From Athripsodes cinereus (Eukaryota > Arthropoda > Insecta > Trichoptera > Leptoceridae): a stretch of DNA of 64,000 bases. Each line of letters starts with the position of its first letter. The stretch's first letter is position 1. The position numbers and the translations under genes were made by a program. The notes below the pieces were generated by a model that saw only the letters and a program-made list of their open reading frames with translations, was not told the origin of the DNA and did not search any database. Positions 35,541 through 47,400 of this stretch are shown piece after piece. Where the stretch lies: the NCBI GenBank assembly GCA_947579605.1, contig OX388307.1, forward strand, positions 10,455,237 through 10,519,236, given 5' to 3'.

Positions 35541-38439
35541 AATAAAACATCACCTCTATCCGGGTCTTCTCTATCTTAAATTTATGTCATCACAACAATT
35601 CCATGAGCAGGAGAGCCAGTGGACCTTGCTTCTATTTTTTTTATTTCAGTAATTAGTATCTCATCCTGATTTTCTTAATTTATTCTCGGCACCGAGTGGA
35701 CAATCAGTGCATTTACGTACAGTGAGTTTACTGACTACCCCACTTATAAGAGATGCTACAATAGCATATTATACAGATAGTTAGAATCTTACTTCATTGT
35801 TACCGAAAATTCTATTAGCTTCACAGTTCATTGAACATTGTTTGTAATACATTTATAGTTCGATAGGATCTGTATACGAGTATTTCCTAGTTACGGTTAA
35901 TGTTATACTTTCTTCATTACGATGCGACATTGTCAATTAACGGCACTATCTCGTACATAATCATTGTATACATGACAATCTACAACACAATCACAATCTC
36001 TGAATAGATATTTAAATCTGTTCATAAATATGTAAGTTTTTTTGACAATGCCAAGCTATTTTGAAAAAAAATAGAGTTTTTTTTACATATTTAATCTCTC
36101 AATAATAAATAATATGTTTACTCGTAAGTATATGTTTTCGATGGACATCTTAAATAGGCAAGAAATAAGAAAAACAATATTCTTTTACAAAGCTTTAAAA
36201 TCTATTCATGTTTCTAGATAGCACAATCACACATCTAGGTATTTTATTTATCAACAAATTTATTGCATTTTTTGCTCTAAAGTAGTCAGATTTTTATAAA
36301 TAGTGTGAAAATTCCATTCTCTATTATGTTTTGTAAAAACATTGTAATATTTTAAAATCGTTGTATTGAATAACTGTCAATATTATGTAAGTATGATTAC
36401 TCCCTGAGTAATGATGGGTTAAAACCTAGTACATAATGTGATACAACTAATAAGAGTACCTACATATAATGTTGATTGGCAATATACGCTATGTATCTAT
36501 TATTTGTCCTAAAACTACCTACATAATATGTTATACAGAGCTATCATTGTATTTAATAGTATCCTAATACATAGGAATAATAATACGAGTATGTGTATAC
36601 CGGTACTCGTTCCTAATAATGCGCAGTATTAGGAACTAACTAATGTACTAGTTCATAACCGCGGTATTATTCTATGTATACTAGATCAGATGTTAGAGCT
36701 GTAAATCAGAACAATTTATATCAAGACTTAAGCAACGCTAGGTAGGTACCTGCCTACTTCTAATACAGAAACGGAGAGTATGGAAAGTAAGATCCTATCA
36801 AATGCTATACTCGTACACCTAAGTATACTGGAGTTATGGAGGCATAAACTTAATGGAGTATTGTAGTTTTAATGTACCTACTGTTTATTGACTAGAAAAT
36901 GCGTAGGTGGACATTTACCTATACATATTTAGCTATATCACTTTAGTTGTGGCAGAATATAATTCAAAATTAAACTTACTATAGAACCTGAACACATTTA
37001 AATTTAATACTTAGTTATTTGTTTTATGTTTGACGTGGGCAAATGAAGTAAATGCAAATATTTAAAAAAATATATCGGCAAGTGTTTATATTTCTTATCC
37101 GTTCTTCTTTTTCTTATGCCCTTTGATACTTTACTTGAGACGATAGAATCCAGCCCCACCATAATAAACTCACTTTTTCCTACGAGAGTTTTGACACCCC
37201 GATACGGTGTAATGTGAAAGAGCGTCGTTCTACCCGTTTGAATACTGTGTGTTCGAAGATCAGTACCCTATATAATGCTTTTTATTTAAAAGTAGTGAAA
37301 TTTGAGCAATATAATAATCCCATATTTAGTGATATAAAATGGATTAGAAACGATTTTAAAGAAAACTTATTAAAATTCAAACCCATGACAATGAAAGCAC
37401 GAAATATGTAAATGCTTTGTTATAGTTGTGGATGCTCACAAAAGATGAATGTGTGAGGTTATTAAATGTAGGCCGAATCACCACAGGTAAATAGATACGT
37501 TTATTCAACTCTTAAAATGTAACACTAGTTTATAAGCAGTGCACAGGTAAGGTATGGCTATACATAATATATAGTTTAACCTCTATATTAATATGTGTGA
37601 GCTTCGATACTTGATGACTAGGCATATAATATTAATACCTATGTGTCTTATAGATCTGGTTTTTGTCTACTCATATCCGTAAATACACGAAGATAATATA
37701 CATAATATTTTAAGAGTCTATTAGTTGATCTGTTGCATCTAAGACATAAATATGTAGGTAAGAGTGTAAACATTTCCTAAAAACCAGTCAACTATTTTAA
37801 TATGTAATTGGTAAATAAAATATTGATGCATTTTTATGTGAGGATATCTCAATAAACGTAAATTAAATAAATAAAAATAGGTCAGTTTATGAAAGTGACA
37901 AAATAAAATACCTAGTTTTGGTAGCTCAACTGATCAAAGTCGAGCATTCAAATATGTTCTTTATATGCAAATTGCTTTTTTATTATACAGTAGTTGAATA
38001 TTTTATTTTTTGGTGCATAAAGGAACTATTGTGCAACTTGAAATGTATCATAGATATATAATATTGAAATACTGAAAAGATTAATTTCGTTTCCTAACTT
38101 GTGCTTGTTTTATAAAATAGAGTTTTATAAAATTCAATGTTTCTGCAGTTTGCATGAAGTTTTTATTAATATTCACAACGTACCTACTGAATTAAGTAGT
38201 CATTGTTCCAAGTTACATGCAATGTATTCGCTGGTTATCCTGCTGAGGAAAAAATTGTAAAGGATCGATGGATGTTATACAATTTTCAAATTCATAAGAG
38301 TTTTAAATTTTAATGTATTCTATGACTAGCCTCTTAACAATATTAACTAATTAAGTACCTACATATGTATTTTAAAAGAAAGAATAAAATTAATGTTTCC
38401 TTAAGCAGCCTTTTCCTATAGGAATATAAATAGGAATAG
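35541..38439. other. Intergenic DNA with weak remnants
   Basis: 35685-35770 carries a (TAG)n-repeat end (GACTACCCCACTTATAAGAG). A plus-strand frame at 37214-37411 (RRSTRLNTVCSKISTLYNAF) may be a LINE C-terminal scrap but has no diagnostic motif. Nothing else was recognised. Confidence 0.35.
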
Positions 38440-38625
38440 AAAAAAAAATTAAGACATTATACATCTTAAATTCAGCGATGAGGTTTGCCACCCATCCTGA
38501 ATGTCTTGTTTTTATATTGGCACGAAGAGGACAGTTTGCATGTTTCTTACATGCAGCTGATCTGCTGGCTACCCCACTTGTGGGATATGCCGTGATGGTA
38601 TAGTAGTAGTAGTAGTATATAAATA
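38440..38625 (+). repeat. (TAG)n-tailed dispersed repeat, best-preserved 3' half
   Basis: AAATTCAGCGATGAGGTTTG, CCACCCATCCTGAATGTCTT, TATTGGCACGAAGAGGACAG, TTACATGCAGCTGATCTGCT, then GGCTACCCCACTTGTGGGAT with the hairpin CCCACTTGTGGG. ATGCCGTGATGGTATAG and (TAG)n follow. The 3' half is nearly identical to 61867-61997. Confidence 0.85.
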
Positions 38626-39142
38626 GTCGAATAATTCTGGAAACAATGTTTTTAATATATCAGAGAATTTATTGCACAACTACAAGTACCTACCTATGTA
38701 ATAAAACAATTTGTATTTATTTTCCAGATTATTAAGACTTTGTAGTAATTTTAAGTAAATAAACAAACATAAAGCATTATCGCATAGATGATGTATCATT
38801 AAATCTTTTATTATGATGTTAGTCTTATCAATTACCGTCTCGCAATACGGCGTTATTATTTTGCTTTACCTGTGTACACCTACAATATCGACATTAGATA
38901 CTTTTTGTGCACTTACTTATACTACATAATTATTTATATCGTCATATTAAACTATTTGCATATGGGTGTGATTATTAAAGATTTTGGAGGACAAGACCCA
39001 CACTGCATAACATCATGAATATTTTAATCTAATATGGTAGTTACATTTTTTACACTATATGTGACACCTTTGTGATCTAATGATGTTGATAGTTAGACAA
39101 ATTAAAATGTCTGATATAAAAATACCCTAAAATGATAAAAGA
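38626..39142. other. AT-rich intergenic DNA, nothing recognised
   Basis: No supported gene or bounded repeat was seen. Confidence 0.5.
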
Positions 39143-39260
39143 TGTCGCGCCTATGTGATAAACTCGACCTCTGTGTATTGATTAAATTTAATTTGAATGC
39201 ATTTTTCTATGAAATAATGTGTAATCAATGTACAATAAAGAATAAATAAATAAATAACAA
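39143..39260 (+). mobile_element. SINE family 3 tail (headless copy)
   Basis: GATGTCGCGCCTATGTGATA, AACTCGACCTCTGTGTATTG, then ATCAATGTACAATAAAG and AATAAATAAATAAAT. Confidence 0.65.
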
Positions 39261-40140
39261 AAAAAATATTTTTCGAATAAGTCAATGTGTTTTTTTATTG
39301 GAAACATTATTTTTGTTTAAAAAGCTCCATTTGTGATGGCATGGGACAGTAAGTTTTTAATATTTTTTTCTGCAATGAGTAAGTATTTTTTTCAGATATA
39401 TACTGGATTAAAATGATTATTATCTTTGAACATCTTTAAAAAAAATACAGTGATATTTTATACTTTGAATTAAGTAAAAATCCAATCGTAAATGTAGAAT
39501 CTAAAAACATCCGACAATATGAAGAGACTGTTATGAAAATGTGTATTTGCTTTTTTATTGTAAGATTATATCTTTTGTCATTTAATGAATGAATTTATAT
39601 GGATGATTTTCTCATACATCTTATCTCACGTTGTATGTATGACAAATAAGATGTCATACCTATTATATTTTGTTTTATTTGACAATATGTTGTACCTACT
39701 AAATAAAACCGGATCAAATATTATGTGACATTCTTTTCTTACGAAAGTTAATATACATAAAATTAACAAACATTTTTGTTCACAATTTTAACTTCATATA
39801 TGAAAACTAAAAAAAACATGTTAAATATCCGAATGATATAAACTGCTACATTTTAAAATATCGTAGCTAACGTGAAGGAAAATGTATGGTACGAATATTA
39901 TGATTTGGAGCTAGATTTGGATAGGTTTAGGTTAGTAGGAAAAAATCGCTCCTTTTGTACCAAATACTTGTCTTTGAACATTGATTATATCAAATTAATA
40001 TTTTAGAATATATTTTTTTAAGTAGCAATAATTATTATTTTTTGAAATCATTCTTAAATGAACTTTGTATAAGAAAATATAAGAAAAATATATACTTATG
40101 TGGTTATTAACTATAGTAATTTATAGTTTAAATTGACTAT
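39261..40140. other. AT-rich intergenic DNA, nothing recognised
   Basis: No supported gene or bounded repeat was seen. Confidence 0.5.
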
Positions 40141-40398
40141 TACTACTACTACACCATCCTGGCATATCATACAAGTGGGGTAGCCAGCAGGCCAGCTGCA
40201 TGTAGTAAAGCTGTACTCTCCATGCTTATAAAAAAATAAGACATACAGTGTGGCAAACCCCGTCGCTGTAAAATGTCCATTTTTGTACCTACAAAAACAG
40301 ATGTCAAAAGTCTATTTTTTCGAACACCTTCCTTTTACAGGACACTCGAAAACTTGAAAAAAGAGTAGGATATCAGTTATTTGCCGGGTGCTCCAAGG
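40141..40398 (-). repeat. (TAG)n-tailed dispersed repeat, nearly full inverted copy
   Basis: ATTACTACTACTACACCATC (inverted tail), CAAGTGGGGTAGCCAGCAGG, CTGTACTCTCCATGC, TTTTTTCGAACACCTTCC, TTTTACAGGACACTCGAAAA and TTGCCGGGTGCTCC (inverted 5' end) cover the whole family. Confidence 0.75.
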
Positions 40399-40422
40399 AG
40401 AAATTTATACAAAAATGCGTAA

Positions 40423-40467
40423 TTTCATTCTGAAATATGGCCCGGCTGCTGAAAAGGTTGGCCACTT
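40423..40467 (-). mobile_element. Solo end of the CATGGGTGGCCAAC MITE family
   Basis: ATGGCCCGGCTGCTGAAAAG, GTTGGCCACTTACC is the inverted left end of the MITE at 14024-14348, with no partner end. Confidence 0.65.
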
Positions 40468-41332
40468 ACCTATATTTTCAAATTAATGTTAGGTGTGTTA
40501 AATATTATATTGCATTTAATATTTGTTAACAATGCAGAAATATTAATTAAACTATTGATTGTATTAAGACTATTTGAAAAAATAAATAAAATATCATAGT
40601 CAAACTTTGTTTAATTGTTTACGAATTAGCATAATATTTGTACAAATTAAATATAAATTAGCATTTTGTTAGAGTGAAATAAGAAACACATGTGCAAAAA
40701 CAATAATATATTATTTCATTACGTCACTCTACAGACCGTGAACTTTACCTAGTTTAGAAAACTTGATTTTTCCAATGCAGACAACACACGATAAGATATA
40801 TCACCAAAACTTTTTAGGCAAATTTTATTAAAATAAATTTTCACACAAATATCACTCAACAGAACATAAACATCCTTTTCAAAACGTTCGATGCGAAGAA
40901 AATTCGACAAACACTCTTGTCAATTTGAATATTTTTTTACGTATTTTGAAATTTAAATTTAGAACTGAACGGCCGACACCTGTGAAAATAGAACAAAACA
41001 CAAGCTCAATACAAGTAAAACTGACGTAGATGTTATACTAGATTCTTGCTAGTGTTTTGTAAAAGTATGAAGCTGGCGATGTTCGAGTCCGTATACATGC
41101 TGATAGATGGCGCTGGTTCATGTAACTACTATATATAAACAACGCTGTAGTGGGTGTAGGCAGGTACCCATATACCATATACCTATTACCATTGACATGT
41201 CGCAAATATGTTCAGAACAATTTCATTTATGATTTAATCAAATTTTGTCTTTATATTATCAATATTTCTATTATAGTTTCAAAGGCAGTCCACTTGTTTA
41301 CGAATGATCAGGGTAATCAAGACTTATTGAGA
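40468..41332. other. AT-rich intergenic DNA, nothing recognised
   Basis: No supported gene or bounded repeat was seen. Confidence 0.5.
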
Positions 41333-41580
41333 TGATTGGTAGCATACCTAATGGTAGAGTGCCGGATTTTCAATAGTAAGATTCCGGATACGAATCCCAC
41401 AACTGACGTAGTCTTCATGACACAAACATATGTGAATGTGAGGACTTATTTGGGAACTCCGGGTTAGCTGGAAGAAATCGCGTATGCTATAAGCCCGCCT
41501 TTTGGTACTCTGTAGAAATTTAGTTGTTTACTACATATTTGGATACCAGTAAAGTTTTATTTATTTATTTAACCTAGATT
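41333..41580 (+). mobile_element. tRNA-derived SINE, family 3, copy with head
   Basis: Head TGGTAGCATACCTAATGG, TAGAGTGCCGG (A-box-like) and GGATACGAATCCCA (B-box-like). Then body GGGTTAGCTGGAAGAAATCG, ATAAGCCCGCCTTTTGGTAC and a TTTATTTATTTATTTA end. It is the only copy here in which the tRNA-like head and family tail are joined. Confidence 0.75.
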
Positions 41581-41623
41581 AATTTTTTCTATACCTATCA
41601 AATATTAAATTAATGATCTATCT

Positions 41624-41766
41624 ATCTATACCATCACGGCGTATCCCACATGTAGGGTAACCAGCAGATCAGATCTTTATTTTTTCGTACACCTACCTTT
41701 TACATGACATTCGAGAATTTACAGAAAAGATCGAGAGATCAATTCTTTACCGGGTGCTCCGCAGAA
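41624..41766 (-). repeat. (TAG)n-tailed dispersed repeat, internally deleted inverted copy
   Basis: TACCATCACGGCGTATCCCA, TAGGGTAACCAGCAGATCAG jumps directly to TTTTTCGTACACCTACCTTT and TACCGGGTGCTCCGC; the central block is missing. Confidence 0.65.
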
Positions 41767-42199
41767 AATATTAAATTATCCATTACAAATAATTCATAAA
41801 AAGGTTCGCACCTGTATAAAAAAACATAACACGAAAATAGCCAAGGAAAAGAGTGAGAAAAAGGGGAAAATTGTATAGGGAATGATTGTTTTGTAAAATG
41901 AATATTATGATTAAAATTTAAAATGGATTATGTAAGAAATAATCGAACAACATCTCCTTCGTATTTTTTTGCAAAAAATGCAGAACGCACATTGTGCTTG
42001 AATCAAGATTTTATTTTATTTTATAGCATTTCGTTCAAAACAAGAACTTACAACGTGGTTGAATAAGAACTGTGGTATTTTCAATTCAATTTAAAATAGT
42101 TTCGTTTTTGACTCCAAAGCAACAATAAAAATAAATTAACACGATAAATTCATTTGACAGTTGATATAAAACATGTGAAACGATAAATAAAAATTTTCA
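41767..42199. other. Upstream flank of the 42200 gene
   Basis: AT-rich; should hold the promoter if the start at 42200 is right. No motif was assigned. Confidence 0.3.
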
Positions 42200-44284
42200 A
42201 TGTTTCAAATATCCAAATATGAAATTCGTTTGTGGACTATGATGGGCCTTCTTCATACCGCTTGGGAAATCATACGAACTAACGAAGGCGATATATTGAG
42301 CATGTGGGATAGCATAAAAGACATCAGAGAATACAAGCATTTTTCATTCTTCTGTAACTTTTGTACTATTCGTCTATATTTATTAGCGTACATTGCTCTG
42401 GTTTATCCGGTGTATGTTGTGAGTGGATAACATATGTACTTATTATTTCTCAAGACTCATCATACCATTTTATCAACATTTTTGATATTCTTGGCTAGTA
42501 ACAAAACAGTGAACATTTTCATAGAGAGTAATTTGTTGATATCATGGTGGCGTAAAATTCAAGAACTAGATAGTATTTATAACTATTTTGCCAATTTTTT
42601 TTTTCTCTTTTTAAACTAACCGGATCTAAAAGACATGTAGGATTAACCTCTACGTTCCACAAATCAATAAGACTTTTCAGTAGACAATAAAATAAAAGTT
42701 ACATTGCCAATAAGTATTTTATCAGTACTTTGATCAAATTTCAACAGTAAAGCTTTCAGAATATTGTTTTAGAATTTAAGTACATTTTGATTCCACCCTT
42801 ACGGGAGCTCAAATTTTCGAGAACCCATAACGCTTATAAGAAACAATAAGTAATATAAATTATTATTAATTTTATTCTTGCACCTGAATCCAAGATTCAT
42901 AGAGAGTTTAAAAATAAGAATTTTCAATTATTATACATCCATCATAAAAGTTGATATATTTTTTGTGTATTGAATTATTGTGACAGTATATAAATATAAA
43001 CATGTAATATATTGATGAAATGTTTAAGAAATTTCAGGGAAAAAACAAAATGTTGATCACACCATGGCTGGTAATATCGGGACTAAGGATTTTGGCACCT
43101 AATGCTGTTTTTCGTATATATTTTTGGATATTGATATTCAGGTATACATATAAATTTTTGATTTGCTTTCAACATTCTTCCTACAATATAACACAACAAA
43201 TCACAACTTTGACAAAAAACTGTAACGATTGAAATATATTTTAGATATTGGATGTATTTGGTTGATAAAGAAATTCTTGAATGTCTGAGGGATGCAACAA
43301 GCGAAAAGAAAAAGAAATATTTACAAAGATTGGATAAGGACGAAGAAGCTTTGATCAAGGAGACACGGCGAAGAATAAAAGGCATTAGGTGTCATATAGC
43401 TAGAAAGAAACTTTGTGAACTTTCTGAGAAATCATTGACATTGTCTAGGTACATTTATTTAATGTATAATAATAATATAATGCCAGATATTTCTGTCCAT
43501 TGCTATTTCTAGAAACTCTGGTCACTTCAAATATTTAAATCTATTTACTTTATTCAAGTAATAAGATCATTTGAGCAGCGTTACCTTTTAAAATTTCTTA
43601 GTAAGTGTAAGGATGCTCAAACTCAGTCATAGGATCTTATCTAGACATAAATTCTAAGTATGAAGGATGTAGTCAACTAATGTAAAATTGTTGATGTATA
43701 ATTATATAAATGTTTGCAGTATACATTTAGAAATAAATTTCGAAGGAAACTCTTTAAGTAGAAATGAAAATTATCCTGAAACGCGATTAGTATCAAGTGA
43801 TGTTGGACTTATATCTGGAGAATACGCTTACAGAGATTCTTTTAATGTTGAAAACGAGTTCTACAAAATGTATAATCACACATGGAGAATATCAAAAATA
43901 GATAAAAACAATCCTATCAGAGTAACAGATTGTATTCTCCAGCAATTGACCGATTTGATCCAAAAACTTGTGAGCAAACCTAAAGAGCAACTACTCAAGG
44001 ATAGTGAAGAAACTGATAATGAAATGGAATCGAACAAATTTTCGAAATATCAAAACGTGTTGTACTTGCCACATAGTGAAAATATTATTATACGTCCACT
44101 GAAATATAGTAAACCAAGTTATATTATAAATTATCCAGGTATATTTGCAAAGAATAGCAATAAGATGTCTAATAGATACAACCAAGGAAGTGTCACAAAT
44201 AAATTTGGAAGAATGTTGATGAAAACTTCAAACACTGACGATACTCTGCGAGAAACCTTTGAAGAGTTTTACGGAAGGCCATAA
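42200..44284 (+). CDS. Multi-pass membrane protein with long hydrophilic C-tail, diverged tetraspan relative
   Basis: Proposed coding exons are 42200-42418, 43038-43141, 43245-43448 and 43720-44284. Phases agree at each GT-AG junction (0, 2, 2), giving 363 aa. Hydrophobic stretches lie at about 49-73 (ending LVYPVYV), 78-93 (KMLITPWLVISGLRIL) and 97-115 (IYFWILIFRYWMYLV). The last runs into EILECLRDATSEKKKK and a Lys/Glu-rich probable coiled coil, then a 189-residue polar tail without recognisable domains. The phase-0 junction before the 'LITPW' exon and the 'YW-YLV..ILECLRD' segment parallel the minus-strand gene at 13130-16740 (LPW exon; YMWFVVFSYFQVLRDD). I infer distant kinship, not proven. 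It is convergent with the yellow-family gene; the stop is followed by AATAAA at 44310-44315. Function is unknown. Exon 1 is the least secure part. Confidence 0.65.
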
Positions 44285-44309
44285 TAGTAGATTTCCATTT
44301 TAAAATAAT

Positions 44310-44315
44310 AATAAA
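44310..44315 (+). promoter_or_regulatory. Possible polyadenylation signal of the 42200-44284 gene
   Basis: AATAAA, 25 nt after the TAA stop at 44282-44284, inside the 178-bp gap shared with the convergent yellow-family gene. Confidence 0.45.
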
Positions 44316-44452
44316 AAACCAAAACGCATTTTTATATAAATGTATTAATTAAATGGTATTAAAAATGTTGCCTATACATAATATACAGAAATTTTGTTCA
44401 AAGAATTGGTATTTCATTTTAATTTTGTAAGGTACTTTCAGATAATATGACT

Positions 44453-44458
44453 TTTATT
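44453..44458 (-). promoter_or_regulatory. Possible polyadenylation signal of the yellow-family gene
   Basis: AATAAA on the minus strand, only 4 nt after the TAA stop at 44463-44465. If used, the 3' UTR is extremely short and would avoid overlap with the convergent neighbour. Confidence 0.4.
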
Positions 44459-44462
44459 TTCT

Positions 44463-47400
44463 TTAATAACATTCTGGTTCAGCTGCTCCTCCTATGGGTA
44501 AAATTTTAGGATCACAAATAGTTCCTTCAATGGCTTCATCTACGTACTCCCTCATAATCCTAAAGTTTATTGCATTAGGGTCCAATTGACTGTAGATAAA
44601 CGTTGGAAGTTTATTACTCAAAACCCACACATTTTGTCTCTCGTCACTGTCGATTTTCAGATCATTTGGGAAAATTAACCTTTCCATGTCTTGGGCAACA
44701 AGTCCCAAATTAGGTTTAGTGTATGGTTTTCTAGTATCCCAACATCCAACTGCATCTCTCAGTACAAGATTGTAGAACATTACGCCATTTTTAGCGATAG
44801 CTGATGCAGAACTTTGTCCATTGTATCCTCTACTTTCACCAGCTAACACTATTGACTTGGTTATTAATGCAGTATCATTTACTGCTGTTTCGTTCCTCAG
44901 AAGCGAAACTGGCATTCTGAATTCACGGTAACTGGACATGGGATGGAAGAATAATGTTCGGTCCCCATTAATGTCTACGGGGGTCAATGATATTCCAAAT
45001 ACACCATCACTCCATTGGAAGTTAAGTCCGTGTAATGTATAATCACTGGCCATGGGGTCTGGATAAAAGTAATGGCTATTGAATCTCCAGAATTTTTGGT
45101 CTTTCAATCTGAAAACCAGGAGAGAAAATCTCCATACATCAGTGAAATAAATATGAACTCCGTCGCAGTCATCATCTCGAATATCTGATACAATATTTGT
45201 GAACAATGAATTCTGTCTGACATGTTCGTCTGGAATTGGCCATCTTCCAATAAGGCGATCTGTGTTGAGATCAAATGCAAGAATTTGAGGAGGACAAACT
45301 TGTCTAGCAGTTGCGAGAGCTTCAACTTGTCCAGAATCCAATACCCAAAGTCTTCCACATTTATCAACATTCAATCGAAAGACGGAGGTTAGGCCTGTAC
45401 AGTCACCTGAAAAAGAGAAACATAAAAAATCACAAAGTATTCAAGTATGTACTTTATTCTATCGACATCTTTTTGATTTTATTCACCATATGGTTTGAAA
45501 TAATTCTAGGTGAAATCCTAAAATCATTATGCAGTTATTACTTATCAAATAAACTAGTTGCATCAATTCAGGAGTAGCCAAGAAAATTAATATTTCATGC
45601 AAGTATCATCGAAATAAGTAGCTGATTATCACACCCACAAAATAGAGAACAAAAATCTATGATCAATCATTGATAAGGTTTGAAACTTTATAAAATAAGT
45701 ACCTTGTTGGCGATGGTATGACCAGTTCGGATAAGGTTTTAGTTTCGCCTGAACATCTTTTACTGAAGGGGCTCTTGGTAGTGTGGCTAGTGTGCAGGGC
45801 ACTCCTTCCTTCCAGCGGGGGAACGTCACAAATACTCTATCTTTGTATATTTCTAGTCCCAGCGGCAAAGTGTTCAAGGGTACGAATTCTCTAAAAAAGC
45901 AGTAAATGATAATGTTAAATTTTTTATATGACTTTACAACAGCATTAATAATAATAATAAAACCTACTACAATGTTTGATAAGTATGTTTTATAAAGTGA
46001 GTTTAGATCAATTAAGGTGAACAAGACATATAAACAGATAATAGAATATGATATATGTAAAACAAGAATACTTTATATTTCAATGAGCCTATAGTTGGAG
46101 AGGAACGAATATCATTGGGGAGGTTGTTCCAGATTCTGCATTATAGCATTAGGTATAAATGGTATATTGTAGCTTTAATGAAAATATAAATAAATAGGAC
46201 ATCCACCCTTGCTTATATGCTTAAATCAGATTATGAAACCATTTATACAAAGTTACAACGAAAGTGATATAAGAGCGTAAGGTATTGATAATTATATACA
46301 CTGATTTCTCCAAGGCCTTTGACACGGTTAGTCACCCTGTGCTAGTTTATAAACTTGAAAGGTTGGGAATCTGTGGTAATCTTCTTCGTTGGGTCGAGAG
46401 TTACCTATCGGGAAGAACTCTTGCTGTAAGTGTGGGAGGCGTCGTATCTCGTGTTTTCGTTTATATCAGCGGTGTCCCACAAGGGTCCCACCTTGGACCA
46501 ATTCTTTTTAACATTTTTATTAACGATATTGTGAATGATCTGAATGGGGTCGAGGTTCTTCTATATGCTGATGATCTCAAAATGTATAGGGTCATAAAAA
46601 CATTGATGACTGCAAGGTACTACAAAATAACATAGACTTAATATCTGCTTGGTGTCATAAAAATGGTTTGATGTTGAACACTAACAAGTGCAATGTCATA
46701 AGATTTGCTAAAACTAGAAGTAGAGTCATGTTTAATTACACCCTGGATGGAGTCGCTCTTGAGGCCGTTAGTGAGGTGCGTGATTTGGGTGTATTATTTG
46801 ATGACGGTTTATCCTTCACCGGGCATATATCAAGTGTCGCGGACAGAGCTTTTCGGATGTTGGGCTTCATTATACGCATTTCCAGAGACTTCAAAAACAC
46901 ATATACCCTTAAGATTCTCTTCCAAGCCTATGTTAGAAGTCAGTTGGAATATGCATCATCAGTGTGGTCCCCTTATTATGGTGTGCATATACATACTATA
47001 GAGAGGGTTCAACGCAAATTCATGCGTTATATATATTTTCGGTTAGGCATCCCATATGTTGACTTCTGTTATGAACATCTTTTGCTGGAGCTTCGAATGT
47101 CTAAATTGTTTGACAGGCGTGTCCTGTTGGACATGATTCTTTTATACAAAATTGTAAATTCATGTTTTGATTGCCCGGAGCTCCTTTCATTGCTCAATTT
47201 TCATGTCCCTGATCGTCCTACTAGACAGAAAATTTTATTTAAAGAATCAAATACTCGAACCAATTACCAGAGACATTCTGTCATTAATCGTCTGCACATG
47301 CTTGGAAATAGATTTATCGATGTATTGAATTTGGATTTGTTTTTTGAAGGTGATTATGTAATGAAAGATAAAATAATCAAATATTTTAATCAGACTTATT

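Noticed and set aside
42434..42619. Additional exon of the 42200 gene (frame THHTILSTFLIFLAS)
   Set aside because: It would need a 36-nt intron, too short for insects, and it lacks a suitable donor. Exon 1 joins 43038 directly in phase.
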